From Rosellinia necatrix (lineage: Eukaryota > Ascomycota > Sordariomycetes > Xylariales > Xylariaceae): a stretch of DNA of 64,000 nucleotides. Every line of letters starts with the position of its first letter. Position 1 is the stretch's first letter. A program made the translations under genes and the position numbers. The notes beneath the pieces were generated by a model. It did not search any database, was not told where the DNA came from, and saw only the letters and a list, made by a program, of their open reading frames with translations. Location: positions 1,922,001-1,986,000 of the forward strand of contig JAGYVD010000009.1 of the NCBI GenBank assembly GCA_021209875.1, read 5' to 3'. Below, piece by piece: positions 1 to 13,057 of this stretch.

Positions 1-1094
1 ATTAATATAAAACTTTAAAAAAATATATAAAGCTATATTTTAACAGAAGTGTGGATCGATCTATAAAAAATGTATTTATTACTAAAAGCGTGGTAATACT
101 TTAGAAATATTTAGTACAAAAATTAAATTTATTAAAAAGCTTTTATTTAATATAATAAGCTCTAAATATTTATATATATTAATTACGTAGTAAAAACGAT
201 TTTAAAAGTTGTTTTGTTTTAAGCGTGTAACGCTTATAAATGCAGCATTAAAACTATATTTTATATATATATATTTTTATTTAAAAATTTTTAAAATAAA
301 ATTTCTAGCTTAATTATTAAACTTTTTTATATTGTTATTATATTTTTTTAAATTAGTTAATTTATTAACTAATTTATTGTTTTATTTTTAATTATTTTTT
401 AAATTTTTTATTTAAACTAGTTTTTTTTAAGCATTTTTAATAAATTAATTAGCTTATATTTTTATAATATATATGTTTTATTAATATAATTAGCTTGTTT
501 ATATATAATAATAAATAAAAATAAAATTATATAGCGCAGCTTTTTTTAAAGCTATAAAAGTTTATTTTTAGCTATATTAACACATTTAAAAAAGTATTTT
601 TTTAAATATATATTTTAATTATATTATTATTTTATATTTTAATTAAATTTAATAATTTTTTATTAATATTTAAACATAATTAATAATTTATTAATTGTTT
701 AAATATAAGTTAATATTTAATTTTTTATTTTTAATGTTTTTTTATTTTTTTTTAAGTTTAAATATATAAACTATATATAATTTTTTGCTTATATATTTTA
801 ATTAAACTTTTAATATATTAATATAAAATATCGTTTTTTTTTATTATTTTAAAATATATTTTTTTTTTAATAAATTTATTATTTATATTTATTAAAACTA
901 TAATTTTAAAATTTTATTATAATTATATTTATTTATAAATATTATTATAATTTATTATATATTATATTTATTAATTATATTATTTTTTATTTATAAATTA
1001 TTAATATAATTTATTTATTAATAAATGTTTAAATTATTAATAATTATTATAAATAATTTTAAAATTATTTTTATTATTCTTAGGCCTGCGCTTG

Positions 1095-1134
<40 letters not shown>

Positions 1135-3651
1135 TTTACTACTGCTGCTGTTTTTACTACTGCTGTTATTATTTCTGCTGCTGCTGCTGCTATTAACGCT
1201 GCTTTTGCTGTTTTTTTTATTTTAGCTGCTTATATTATTATAAACAATATTTTTAATATTTTTTATGCTTGTTTATAATTTATTTAAATATAATATTTAA
1301 AATTAAAAAATATATTAATTTATTTTAATAACGTTTTTTTAAATTGATTTTTATTCAGCTTATTTAATTTAAGTTTAAATTTAAATATTAAAAATATATT
1401 GTTTTAAATTTTTAAAGCTTTATTATAATTAATATTATTAAACTGCTATTATTAAATATTATATAATTATATATACTGTTTTTATTTACTGCTTTTAATT
1501 TAAAACATTATATAATAAATAATACTGCTGCTATTATTGCTAATATTATTTTTATTTTATTTGTTAATATTTAAAACAAATAAATATTTTTAAAAGTATT
1601 TTATTTAAGCTATTTTAGTTTTATATTTATTAATTAATTAAATAAATTATATTATAAAATTATTAAATATAATAATTAATATTAATATTATATTTTTAAA
1701 TATAAATATATTTTTAGTTTATATTTTATTTTATATATTTTAATTAATTAATTAATATATAACTAATAATATAAAATTAGTTTTTATATATTTAATTAAT
1801 AATTAAACGTTTTTTATATTTTTTAATTTATTTTTAACGTTATTATAAACAATTATTATAAGCTTTTATTAATTATTAATTAATTTAAAATAAATTATTT
1901 TAAATTTTAAAATTTTATTATATTAAATTTTTAACATTTTAATAAAAAATAAAATATTATAGTTTAAAAATATTTATTTTTATATATTTTTATATTTTTA
2001 TATATTTTAGCTGTTTTTAATATTAATATTTTTATAGCAGGTTATTTTTTGTTTATTATTTTTTTATATTTTTATTTTTGTTTTATTATAGTTTTTTATC
2101 TGTTTTTATTATATAGCTTATATTTTTAAATATTATTTAAAAAGCTTATTATAATTTAATTTTAAAACGTTTTTCGATATATTTAAAAATCTAATAATTT
2201 AAAAATTTTGATAAAATTAAAAATAAAAAAACGTTTTTCTAAAAATTATATAAAGCTAAAAACTTTAAAATATTTTTATTTTTTAATTTTTTAATTAATT
2301 AATAAAAATTTAAAACAGCAGCTTATTAATTTTTTTATACTATAATATAAATTGTTTAAATTAAATAAAGCTTTAAAATATTTAAACTATATTTATATAA
2401 AATTTTTATAAAGCTATTTATTAATATTTAATTAATAAACTAATATTTTATTATAAATAAACTTTTTAATATTTTTATTTAAACTATATATTTTATATAT
2501 TTATATATTTAAGCTTTATAATAATTTTTTATATTTATTAATTATTAAATAAATTATTTATATATTATTTAAATAAATTATTTATATTTTTTAAGTTTAA
2601 AATAAAATTTTTAAAAATTATTTTAAAACTATTATTTTTTAGCTATATAGCTTATAATAATAACTTTAATTTTTATTATAAAAGTTAAAATTATGTTTTA
2701 TTTAATAGTTTTTAAAAACTATATTTTTAAATAAAAATATAAAATATTTATATAAAAGCGTTTAATTTTTATATTATTTATAAATAATATATTTTTATAA
2801 TTAATAAAACTTAAGCTATTAAATCTCTGTTTTTATATATAATTTTAAAACCTTTATATAATATAAATAATAGATTATTAATCAGCTGTTTTTATATAAT
2901 TTAAGCTTAAATTTATAAAATATTTTAATAAAAATATAATTATAAATATTATATTTAGTTTTAATATAATTATTATATAAAATATTAAGCTGATTTTTTT
3001 AATATATTTTTTTTTTTAAAGCTTGTTTTATATATTTTAACAGCTTTTTATATAAAAATAATATTTTAAAGTTTAAACATTAATAATTAAATTAAATTAA
3101 ACTATAATTTTTTAATATATTAATTAAATATTAATATAATTGTTTTTTTATATAATTATAGATTATTTTAATTTTTAAAAATTAAACAATATTTTTTTGT
3201 TTTTAAGCTTATAATCTTTTTAATACTGCTAATAATTTTTTAATTAATTTTTGTTGTTTTTTTATATATAATTAAAAATTGTTTATATAAAATAAAATAA
3301 ATATTTTATAATTTAAAATATAAAATAAATATAATTTTTATTAAATATAATTAGTTTAAAATATTTTAAAATATTTAAAAATTTATTATATTATAATAAT
3401 AAAAGTTTTATAGTTTATATAAAACTTTATTTTATAATATAGCTTTTTTATTATTTAAAGCTGTTTAATATTAAATATATAATAAAAGTTCATTGTTTTT
3501 AAAATATTTAAAATGCTAATATTATATTAAATTATTTAATTTTTAAATTAAAATATATATTAATTATTATTATTATTTAAAAAAAATTTGCTATAAACGT
3601 TGCTGTATATATTAACTAAAGCGTATTTATTATTTATAAATTTTTTTATAT
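1..3651. repeat. AT-rich, RIP-degraded repeat DNA, class unresolved
   Basis: Almost pure A/T sequence with a T-rich plus strand, as seen for RIP-degraded transposon coding sequence lying on the minus strand (compare element A, whose RT is readable on that strand). I could not read any conserved protein motif or find a terminal-repeat partner for this stretch inside the window, so it may be the inner part of an element starting before position 1. The only compositionally distinct piece is a CTG/CAG trinucleotide tract near 1092-1205. Confidence 0.6.
1092..1205. repeat. Imperfect (CTG)n / (CAG)n trinucleotide tract
   Basis: About 114 bp of CTG (CAG on the minus strand) repeats interrupted by TTT, TTA and CTA triplets, inside DNA that otherwise has almost no C or G. 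The reading frame through it on the plus strand would be poly-leucine and is not believable as a gene. On the minus strand it would encode Gln, Ser or Ala runs, which could be a low-complexity part of a degraded transposon protein. Confidence 0.8.
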
Positions 3652-3660
3652 AACTAGCTT

Positions 3661-3938
3661 TGTAATAGCTGCAATAATAGCAGTTGGTGCAATGCCCAAC
3701 TATACTTATATATTAAAAAAAAAAACTAAAGTTAAAAAAAAAAAGAAACTATATATAGGGCCGCCGGCCAGAATTTCTACTTATATATATTATTAGCTAT
3801 TTATTATATAACTGGCCTCTTTATTATATTTATTATTTTATACTTATATTTGTTTAGCCAGGTGGCTAATTAAAGATCGGCTGGCTAGTTAGCTAGCCGG
3901 CTAATCAAAGATCGCTATTATAGCTGTAAGCTATAATA
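3661..3938 (-). repeat. Left LTR of element A (3' LTR in minus orientation)
   Basis: Aligns end to end with 10168-10445 at the same length (278 bp). Landmarks shared by both copies are TAATAGCTGCAATAA near the start, an internal GGCTGGCTAG/GGCTGGCCGG palindromic patch, and a TGTA...TA/CA end. This copy is more heavily C-to-T and G-to-A mutated than the right one. Confidence 0.85.
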
Positions 3939-6639
3939 ATCCTTTTTTTGCAAAAAAGACTTAGCCCGAGTTTTTAGCCGCGCGTAAAACTAAAAACATG
4001 TTAAGCTGATTTTTAAGTTGTTTATGCTATGTTTAAAGCTTAAACTAGCGATTTTTAAATTAATACTTTTAAACAGTAGAAAAATATTTTTAGTATATAT
4101 AATTAATTAAAATTTAAAAGTTTTTAATTTTTAGTTTTTATTTATTATATTAATTAATTAATTTTTATTTTGTTTATTTTTAATTAAGTTATTTATTATA
4201 TTATTTGCGCCGTATTTATAACTTTAGCTGTATTTAGTTTTATAATACCTTATTATTATTATATATTTTAATAAATATATTTTTTTAGCTGTTTTAATTT
4301 ATTTTTATAATCGCTTTAGCAGCCTTGTTTTTTTTAAATATTTTTTATAATATTTTTTTAACTTAATTAAAACGTTTTTAAGTCAGCTGTTAAATATTAA
4401 TTATTATTATATTTTTAGTTTGTTTATAATATTTTATAAAACAATTTTTTTTTAAATTTTTAATAATAAAATTTTTTTATTTTTATTTTTTTTTTTAATG
4501 TTTTATTAATTATTTTTTTTAGTCGAAATATTTTTATTTAAATAATAAATTGTTTATATATTTTTATAATTATTTAATATAAAATTAATAGTTTTTACTA
4601 TATAATTAATAGTTTTAGCTTAAATATATTAAAACAATTAGTTTAAATATTAATAATTTTATAAGCTTGTTATATTATTAAATAATTTAATTTATTATTA
4701 AAACAGTTAGTTTGTTTTTTTTTATAATATAAACATATAGTTTTTAATTATAAAATTTAAGTTCTATTAATATTTATTAACTTATATAATTATTTATTTT
4801 TATATTTTTATATTTATATTTTTATTTTTTAATATAATTGCAGACTTTTTTATAAATGTTTATATTTTTTTAAAACAGTTTTTTTAGTTAGTTTTTTATA
4901 AATATTTTATTTTTATTTAAGCTTTTTAATTAAACGTTATATTTATTAGCCTTTTATTAATATTTTTTAAAAATAGCTTTTTAAAGCTTTATAAAATAAA
5001 AATGCTTAAACCACGTTTAAAGCTAGCAGTACTTTTAATTAGTTTTTTAAAATAATTAATATATAATCGCAGTTTTTAATTTATTTATTAATATATTATT
5101 TTTATTAGTTTTATTAATTAATAATGTTCTGCTATAAAAAGTTTAGTTTTATATTATATATTTTTAATAGCTTGTTTATAAAATTAGCAATAAATTATTT
5201 TTTTATTATTAATTATTATTTTTAAGTATTTATAAACTTAATAAAAACTTTTATAATATATTTTAATAGTATTTTTAATATTATAGATTTTTATATATAA
5301 TTATTTATATTAGTTTTAATAGTTTATTAATTATATAAAAATTATATTATTTTATATTTATTTTTAAAAAGCTTTTAAAATTAATTATTATATATTATTA
5401 AATATATTTTAATATTAATAATAAAGTTAGCTTTTTAATATTTTATTATAAAAACTTTTATAAAGCAGCAAAAATAGTTTGTTATATATTAATTAATTTT
5501 ATAATATAGCTTTAACTATTAATAATATTAAAATATTAAGCGTTTTATTTTTTATAACTTAAATATGCTATTATTAGTTTTATATAAATTTTTTAATTAT
5601 TTAAGTTTATAAGTTATTTAATTTAAAAATAATTAGTTTTTTTATATAACAACAAGTTTTCTAATATTAATTAATTAAAGTTTTTATTAACCTAGGCTTT
5701 TTTAATATTTGTTTAAATTAATATTATATCGATTTATTTTTAATATTATATTTATAAATATTATTTTTAATAATAATAAAATATAATATTTTTATAATAT
5801 ATATTTTATATATATTTTTTTATTTTAAAAGTTGCTGGCTTAAAAAGCTATAGTTTTTGTTTATTATTTTTTGTTTTTATATTTTTAAATTTTTATTAGT
5901 TTAAAAAATATTTATTATTATATTTTTAATCTTAAATAATATATAATATTAAAATTATAATATATAATCAGCTCATCTTATTTAGTTTATTTTAAATTTA
6001 AAATTTTTTTTACGCTGAAATATTTTAATACAGTATAATCTATAATAACTAAAAACAGCTGTAATTATTGCAGGCTTATTAACTTTGCTTTTTAATATAA
6101 TAGTTTTTTAATAACAGCTAATATTTTTTTATTATAAATGTTATAATTTAATATTATGTTATAAAAACTTTTAAATAAAATATAACTTGCTGTTATAAAT
6201 TATTTATTATTTTTGTTATAATAATACGCTAGCTGCTACTCTATTAAATATGTTTATTTTTATTTATATTTTATTTTTATAATTAAAATGCTTTAATATT
6301 AATATATTAGTTAGCCTGTTTTTAATATTTTAAATATATTTTAATAAGCTTTTAACTAAATTAAATTAATTTTTATATAAATTAAATTGTTTAATAGTTT
6401 TATTATTTAATTATATTTTTAAATAAACTTTTATAAAAGTTATAAAAACTTAAAAATAAGCATATTTTTTTAATAGCGCTTTTTTTTTTTGCGTTTTTAG
6501 CTAAAAATAATTTTAACTTTATTAAAATTAATTTTTATTTTTTAGTTCTAATAATAAATTTAAAAACTTGGTTTTTTTATAAAATTTATATTTTTTAAGT
6601 CGGCTTATAGTTTTATTTTTTAAAGCGTTACAGCATTTT

Positions 6640-6720
6640 ATTAACATAGTATTAATATTTTAGTTTATTATTTAAATAAATTAAAATATTATTAATATAA
6701 GCTATATAAAAATATTTAAA
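6640..6720 (-). pseudogene. Reverse transcriptase core remnant of element A
   Basis: Minus-strand codons give KYFYIAYINNILIY. In Ty3/gypsy reverse transcriptases this position holds the catalytic Y-[LIV]-D-D box. Both Asp codons (GAT/GAC) read AAT here at 6693-6688, the change expected from RIP. The catalytic site is destroyed. Confidence 0.75.
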
Positions 6721-9700
6721 TATTTTTATAATATATTATTAATATATTTTAAAAATAGCCGCTTTATTAATTAACTTAAAAATAATATTTTAAACTAATA
6801 AGCTTTATATTAAGTTTAAAAATAGTTAATTTTTATTTTTTTATAATATAAATATAATAAAATGCCTGTTTAATATTAATTTTTATAAATATTTTAGTTT
6901 ATATTATATAAGCTAATATTTTTTAATTAGCAGTAATAAATAACAGTTTTTTAAATTAAAATATTTAATTTTTAAAATTAACATATAAATATAAAAACCT
7001 GTTGTTTTTATATATAAAAATATAAAAGCTGTTTAAAAACTAGAGTAAGTTTTATAAATTTTTTATTAAATTATTATAAATATATTATTAATACGTTTTA
7101 GTTTTTTAAATAATATTTTATATAAAAGCTATATTTTAATAATCCTAGGTTTTAATTTAATATTAAATAATAATTAATTTTTAGTTTATATAAAAACAGG
7201 TTGTTTAAAACAGCTTTTAAAAAACATTTAAATATTTATAATAAGCTTTTAAAACAATTTATAATAAGCTTTTTTTAATTTTGTTTTATTTTTATTTAAT
7301 AGTTTATTTTAAATCTTTTGTTTTTTATATTTTATTATTTTATTAATTTTATATAATATAGTTATATTATAATATATTATACTGTTTTATTATAACGTTA
7401 TATTAAAACTATAGTTTTAATAGTTATAATTTTTATAAGTTAATGTTTATATTATTTAATAACGTTTTATTAAAATTAATATAATTTTAAGCATTTTTTA
7501 AACAGAGTTTTTATTTTTAGTTTAATTTTTATTATTTTTAAAATTAAGTTAATATTTTTATTTTTATTTAATATTTTTTTATTTTATATATTTTTATATA
7601 GTTTTATTTTTATTTAAAATAATTATTAATTTTAAAGTTTTAAAATAACTATTAAAATAAATTTAAAAAGCTTTTAAGTTTATATTATTTATAATTAGCT
7701 TAATTTTTAATTAAATAGTTTTTATTATATTTAGCTTAAAATGTTTTATTTTTACAGCTTTTATTTTTACTACTTTTAATTAAGTCGCTTATTTTTACGT
7801 TTTTTTTTTGTAGTTTATTAGCTTTTTTTTAAACAACGTTTTTTAATATTTAAAATATTTTAGCAGGTCGTTTATTTTATTTATTAAAATTTTAAAAGCT
7901 TAATATTTTAGTTTTTAATTATTTAAAATAAAAGTTGTTTATATAAAAATCTATTAATATATTATAATAATTATAATATTTTTTTAATAATTATATTATA
8001 TTTTATATTAATTATAATTAAAAAACTTTTATATTATTTTTTTATATTTTAAAATATGCTTTTAAAGCCAGGTTTATTTATTAAATTAAGTTGCTGTTAT
8101 ATTTAATAATAATAGCTAGTTTAAAACTTGTTATAATTTTAAATCTTAAATATTTTATTATTTAAATAATAAAAATTATGCTAATTAAAATATATATATT
8201 TGTTTTTATATTAGCTAAAGCTTTAATAAATAATTTAAATTTATTATTTATTATAATATAATTTATAAAAAAGTTTTTTTAAAATGCTTTTAAAAATTAA
8301 ACAAAATCTTTTATATTATATTATATTAAATGTTAATATTTTCTGCTTAAAAAAAATCTATTTATTTTAAGCTTTTTTTTTTTTTGTTTATATTTTCTAT
8401 TTTTATATAATTTATTCTTATAATTTTTATTAAAATAGCGCTAATATATATATTATTTAATTAATTAAAGTTGTTTTTATATAAATAATTATTGCTGTAA
8501 TATTTTTATTTATAATAAATAAAATATTTATTTTTAAAATAAAAGCTTTAAACTAATTTAATTTTAGTTTAACGTAAATTTTTATTTTATTTTTATTTAT
8601 TTAATAATAATAACGCTTTTATTATTATTTTTAATATATAAATGCTTCTAGGTTAAAAATTACTTTAAGCGGCCTAAGTTAAAATCTTTTTTAGTTTTTT
8701 TTTCAGATTTTTTTTTTTTTATAAAGCTTTGCTTTAAATAAAGTTTTTCTGCTGCTAGTAGTTATATAACTATATATATTTATAATAAACAATAAAATTT
8801 ATTATATCGTTATATAGTTTATTTATATAAAGCTTATTTAAATGTTTAAATAATTTATTATATATATTTTATTTAAAATTTTTAAATTAACTTATGCTAT
8901 ATTAGCTTATTAAACAAACTTAATATAAAATAAAATAAATTTATCGCTTATAAATATTTTTAAGTTTTAATATTTAACTTTAGTTTTTTATATTTATTAA
9001 AGTTATTATAAAATAAAATAAAATAATCTAGAACTTTTTAACTAGTTTTTAGTATTAGTTTGCTATAGTTATTAATAATAAACAATATAAAATTTTTAAA
9101 AGCTTTATTTTTATATAGCTAGCGATATAGTTAATTTTTTAAATTTATATTAAAAATAATTGCTGTTTTTAATAAGTTTGTTTTTAAAAGCATAAACTAA
9201 TGCTTAAATTTTATTTTTAATTTATTATTTACTAGCTTTTTGTTTATAAAAACTAATATTTTTATAGCTTTAAAAATTAATTTTAATTTTTTTTAATATA
9301 TTATAAATTAAAATGCTTAAGTCTAGCTTAAATATAGTTTTTAACAACTGTTAAATATTTTATTTAATTAAACGGATATTATAACGATTTAATTTTTTAA
9401 AATTTTAGTTTTTTATTTGTTTTAATTAAAACATAATTTAAATTAGCTTTAACTTTTTATTTTATAAGCTAAACTAGTTTATTTAATATAATATTTATAT
9501 AAAATTATTATTTGTTTTATTTATTAAATTAATAATATTTTTAAAATATTTTAAGCAGTATTAATAAATAATAAATAATATTTAAATTTATAATATATTT
9601 TTTAAAATAGTTATAAACTAGTTTTATAAATTATTAAAAGTTTATAAAACTATTTTATAATAAAAATATATGTTTTTTTAAACGTTATTTTTATAAATAT

Positions 9701-10167
9701 TATTTTTAATTATTTATTAATAATAAAATAAACTATATTTGTTTTTATTTATTTTATAAAGTTTTTATAAAATTTTATAAAAGCTAGCTATATATAAGTT
9801 TTAGCTATTATTTTAAGCGATGTAATTTTAATATAAAAATATTAATACGTTTGTTTTTTTTTGTTTTTATTTTTATTATAACTATTATTTTTATATTTAA
9901 AACGTTTTATTATATTAATATTATCTGCTTATAATGTTAATTTTATAAACTTTAAAAACTAATTATAAAGTTTGCAGTAATTATATCGATTAATATTCTA
10001 AAGTGCTAGTTTATTTAAATTGTTTTTTTTAAAACGTATTTATTGCTTAATTTTTGCATAAAAAATTAAATTATTTTTTTTTGCTATAATATTTTTAGCG
10101 TATTAATTAATTAGGCGTTTAAAAAAATTTAACGTTTTTTTAAACAATAAAAAATAAACTTTAGTTT

Positions 10168-10445
10168 TATAATAGCTGCAATAACAACAGTTAAAGCGAT
10201 GCTTAATTATACTTATATATTAAAAAAAAAAACTAAAGTTAAAAAAAAAAAAAAACTATATATAAAACCGACGGCTGGAATTCCTACTTATATATACTAC
10301 TAGCTATTTACTACATGACTGGCCTACTTACCACATTTACTATTCTATACTTATACCTGCCTAGCCAGGTGGTTAATCAGGGATCGGCTGGCCGGTTGGC
10401 CAGCCGGCCAATCAGAGATCACTATTATGGCTGTAGGCCATAACA
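10168..10445 (-). repeat. Right LTR of element A (5' LTR in minus orientation)
   Basis: 278-bp partner of 3661-3938. It retains clearly more G and C, for example the palindromic run GGCTGGCCGGTTGGCCAGCC at 10386-10405, so it has suffered less mutation than its partner. It ends with CA at 10444-10445 and abuts element B directly. Confidence 0.85.
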
Positions 10446-11693
10446 CTTTTTATATATTAAAAAAAGCTTTAATTTTTATATTACTGCTAAAACATTATAA
10501 CTATAACTTATTTATTAAAATTAAAACAGATTTTTTTAATAAAGTTGCTTTTAAAATGCTAACGTAGTTATATAAAAAAAATTTAATATTTAATAGCATA
10601 TTTTTTTAAAACTTTATTTAATGTAAAGCTAAATTATAAAATCTTTAATGAAAAAATACTAGCAGTAGCTCTAGCATTAAAAGAATAACGTTTAAAACTA
10701 GTTAAAAGTTAGCAAAAAAAATTTTAGTAATTATTAACTATTAAGCTATAAAATATTTTAATATAAAACAATATTTGAACTTATAACAAGCAGAATAAAC
10801 CGGTTTATTTTTAAAATATAATTTTTTTATTATATTTTAACTAAAAAAAAAAACATAGTAGCAAATGCTTTATTATAGAAATGAAAGGATTTATTTATAT
10901 AAAAAGCAAAAAAAAACAACATAAAAACATTTAACAGTATTTTAATTTATAAATAATATCATAAAACGAATTATAAATGAAACAGAACATAAGTGCTAAA
11001 TATTTATAATATATTTTTATAAAAAACTAAAAAAACTAAAAAGATTTGAATTAATTAAAAAAATATTAAAAAAAAACCGGGAAATTTTAATATAAAATTT
11101 ATTAATAAAAATAAAAAACTAAAAATAATAACATATAGCAAATTATCGACAGATTAACTTTAATAAATAAATAATTAGTAGTATTAGATTATTTTTATTT
11201 AAAAACTAAATTAATTTAACAAATTTATAATAAAATGCTTATAGCCTACTTAAAAAAACGTAAAACTAAAAAATTAATATTAAAACAGTATTAATAGCTT
11301 AAACTAATAAACAGCTGCAACATTTATATAGCAAATTATATAAAATATTGACCAGCAAAAATATTTTTAAACAAAATTTTGAAAAAACTAAAACTTTTGC
11401 TAGTATTTAACCGTATATAATAATATTTAGTTATAAACATTAAATAAATGCTTTAAAATAAGCATAAATATAATAACGCGTTTATAATAATAAATAAGCT
11501 AAAAAAAAAAGTTTAAAGAGTATTATATATTATAGAAGCTATTGTAGCAGACGTAGTAAAAATATATTATAAAAAATTATTTTGCGTATTTAGTATAATT
11601 ATAATAATAATTTTAAATAAAAGTCCGCAGTTTATTTTAGCATTTATAAACAAATTATATAAACTAATAAAGATAAAATATATTTTAGTTTTA

Positions 11694-11850
11694 ACAGGCT
11701 ATTATAAAACCACGGAACAAATAAAAATTATAAACAAATATTTAAACTAACAGCTATAGCTATATATTAACTATTATTAAAATAATTAATTTAAACGTAT
11801 TTTAGCAATAAATTATATATAAACAGTATTACTATACAAATTAATAAAAA
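11694..11850 (+). pseudogene. Integrase remnant of element B
   Basis: The frame starting ACA GGC TAT TAT reads T-G-Y-Y-K-T-T-E-Q-I-K-I-I-N-K-Y-L and continues with several in-frame stops. It matches the family pattern TGYHPxTDGQTExxNQ...L of Ty3/gypsy integrases, with H to Y, D to E/N and G to K replacements of the RIP type. It lies about 1.1 kb before the 3' LTR, as expected for pol order RT-RH-INT. Confidence 0.75.
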
Positions 11851-12352
11851 TATTTTTTTATAAAACAGAAATAAAGTTTTTAAGGCTTTTTTATTTTAAT
11901 TAAAAAAACTAAACAGCAGCAGAAAAATTAAAAAAACTTCTAAAAAAAAAACTTAAAAATGAAAGTTTAAAATAAAATAAAAAGAATTATATAGTTTATA
12001 AACATTATAAAAAACATTTAATTTAAACTTAAACATATATAATTAAATAAATTAACTATAAATAAAAAAACTTAACTTTAATATAAAAATTATATATTAA
12101 TTTTAAAAAGAAAGGAATGGTAAAAATAAACCGACTATTTAATAAGCTAAACTTTTTAATAATGTGATAAAAATTTAAAATAATTAAGAAAAAAATAACA
12201 TTTTTATATTAAACGTTTTATTTTTATAAAAAGCAATAAATCGTTATTATGCCGATTAACTACGACTATATTTAAATAATTTTTTATTAAAACAAAAAAC
12301 CGATAACTTAAACAGCAAAATAATAAAACTTAAAAATAAAAAAAAATTTCTT

Positions 12353-12549
12353 GTTGAAAAAATTAAAGCATTAAAAATATATTATAAAAAACTATAATAT
12401 TAAATAACTTAAAAAAAATTAAAATCTATCAATAAATAATACTCCGTATAAAATTTTCAAAATAGCGTAAAACTAGTAAAATATTTTTATAAAAAACTCT
12501 TAGATGCAGCAGGACTTTTAAAACGTTTAAAAAAATAATTAAAAGCTGC
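12353..12549 (+). pseudogene. Chromodomain remnant at the C-terminal end of the element B integrase
   Basis: The frame from GTT GAA AAA reads VEKIKALKIYYKKL, then after stops SINK-YS, NFQNSVKLVKYF and LLDAAGLLKRLKK-LKAAK. Order and spacing match the chromodomains that end chromovirus integrases: V-E-x-I, a YxxKWKG-like strand, a WxPxxN-like turn, then a helix. In-frame stops fall where Trp would be expected (W to stop by G-to-A). Confidence 0.65.
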
Positions 12550-12828
12550 AAAAAAAAATAATTTTATTAAAGCATACAAAAACAACAATAAAATAATATA
12601 ATAAAAATAATAAAACAAAAATAAAAGCAAGCATAAAAAAATAAAAATAATTTAATAAAATAATATAAAAAACTTATATAATAACTTAATAATATAAAAG
12701 CTTAAAAAGTATAACATAAATAAAAACCTAAGGCAATTTTTTTTTGCTGAAAAATATACTTAAAAAGCTATATGTTTAAATATAAATATAACTTAAAAAA
12801 TAAGCCGTTTTTTTTTTTAACGGGGGAG

Positions 12829-13057
12829 TAGTTATAAATAACTGGCCGCCCTACATACATGTAGCACTGGCTAGTATTTATGCATTTATTTTAATTAGCT
12901 GGCCCGTGCGGCTAGCCCCACCTTATACATACATTTAGCTAGAATTCTAATAGGTTAATTCCTTCCACTTACTTTTTCTTTTCTTATCTATAGATTTTTC
13001 GTACAATATATCACTTATTGTTAAAGCTTGGACTTTATCTTTATAACTAGTGCAACA
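12829..13057 (+). repeat. 3' LTR of element B
   Basis: A block of about 229 bp with far more G and C than its surroundings. It starts right after the purine-rich CGGGGGAG and ends ACTAGTGCAACA. I see no second copy in the window, because the 5' end of the element is absent. The start is taken as TA (TG before mutation) at 12829, but the exact edges rest on the polypurine tract and terminal CA only. Confidence 0.55.

Larger units (their letters stand above)
3661..10445 (-). mobile_element. Element A: RIP-degraded Ty3/gypsy LTR retrotransposon
   Basis: Two direct repeats of 278 bp (3661-3938 and 10168-10445) differ almost only by transitions and bound a 6.8-kb unit. Read on the minus strand, the internal part carries a readable reverse transcriptase core near 6640-6720: IAYINNILIY followed by LNN, the remains of the gypsy core with its YxDD box converted to YINN. 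In minus orientation the sequence just inside the left LTR (rc of 3939-3955) is a purine-rich run ending AAAAAAAGGA, as expected for a polypurine tract before the 3' LTR. Repeat homology continues about 9 bp upstream of 3661/10168, so that edge is uncertain. I found no convincing target-site duplication (AGCTT on the left, CTTTT on the right). The element cannot be active. Confidence 0.85.
10446..13057 (+). mobile_element. Element B: 3' part of a chromodomain Ty3/gypsy element (chromovirus), RIP-degraded
   Basis: The plus strand is strongly A-skewed, and two degraded protein segments can be read on it. One is an integrase stretch at 11694-11850 (TGYYKTTEQIKIINKYL, then ILAINYI). The other is a chromodomain-like stretch at 12353-12549 (VEKIKALKIYYKKL, then NFQNSVKLVKYF and LLDAAGLLKRLKK). 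A purine-rich CGGGGGAG at 12821-12828 precedes an LTR-like block of nearly normal composition. The 5' LTR, gag and RT are missing on the left, where element A begins, so the element is truncated. Confidence 0.75.

Noticed and set aside
1025..1225. 66-codon open frame rich in leucine
   Set aside because: It is just the CTG trinucleotide tract with AT-rich flanks; no sign of a gene.
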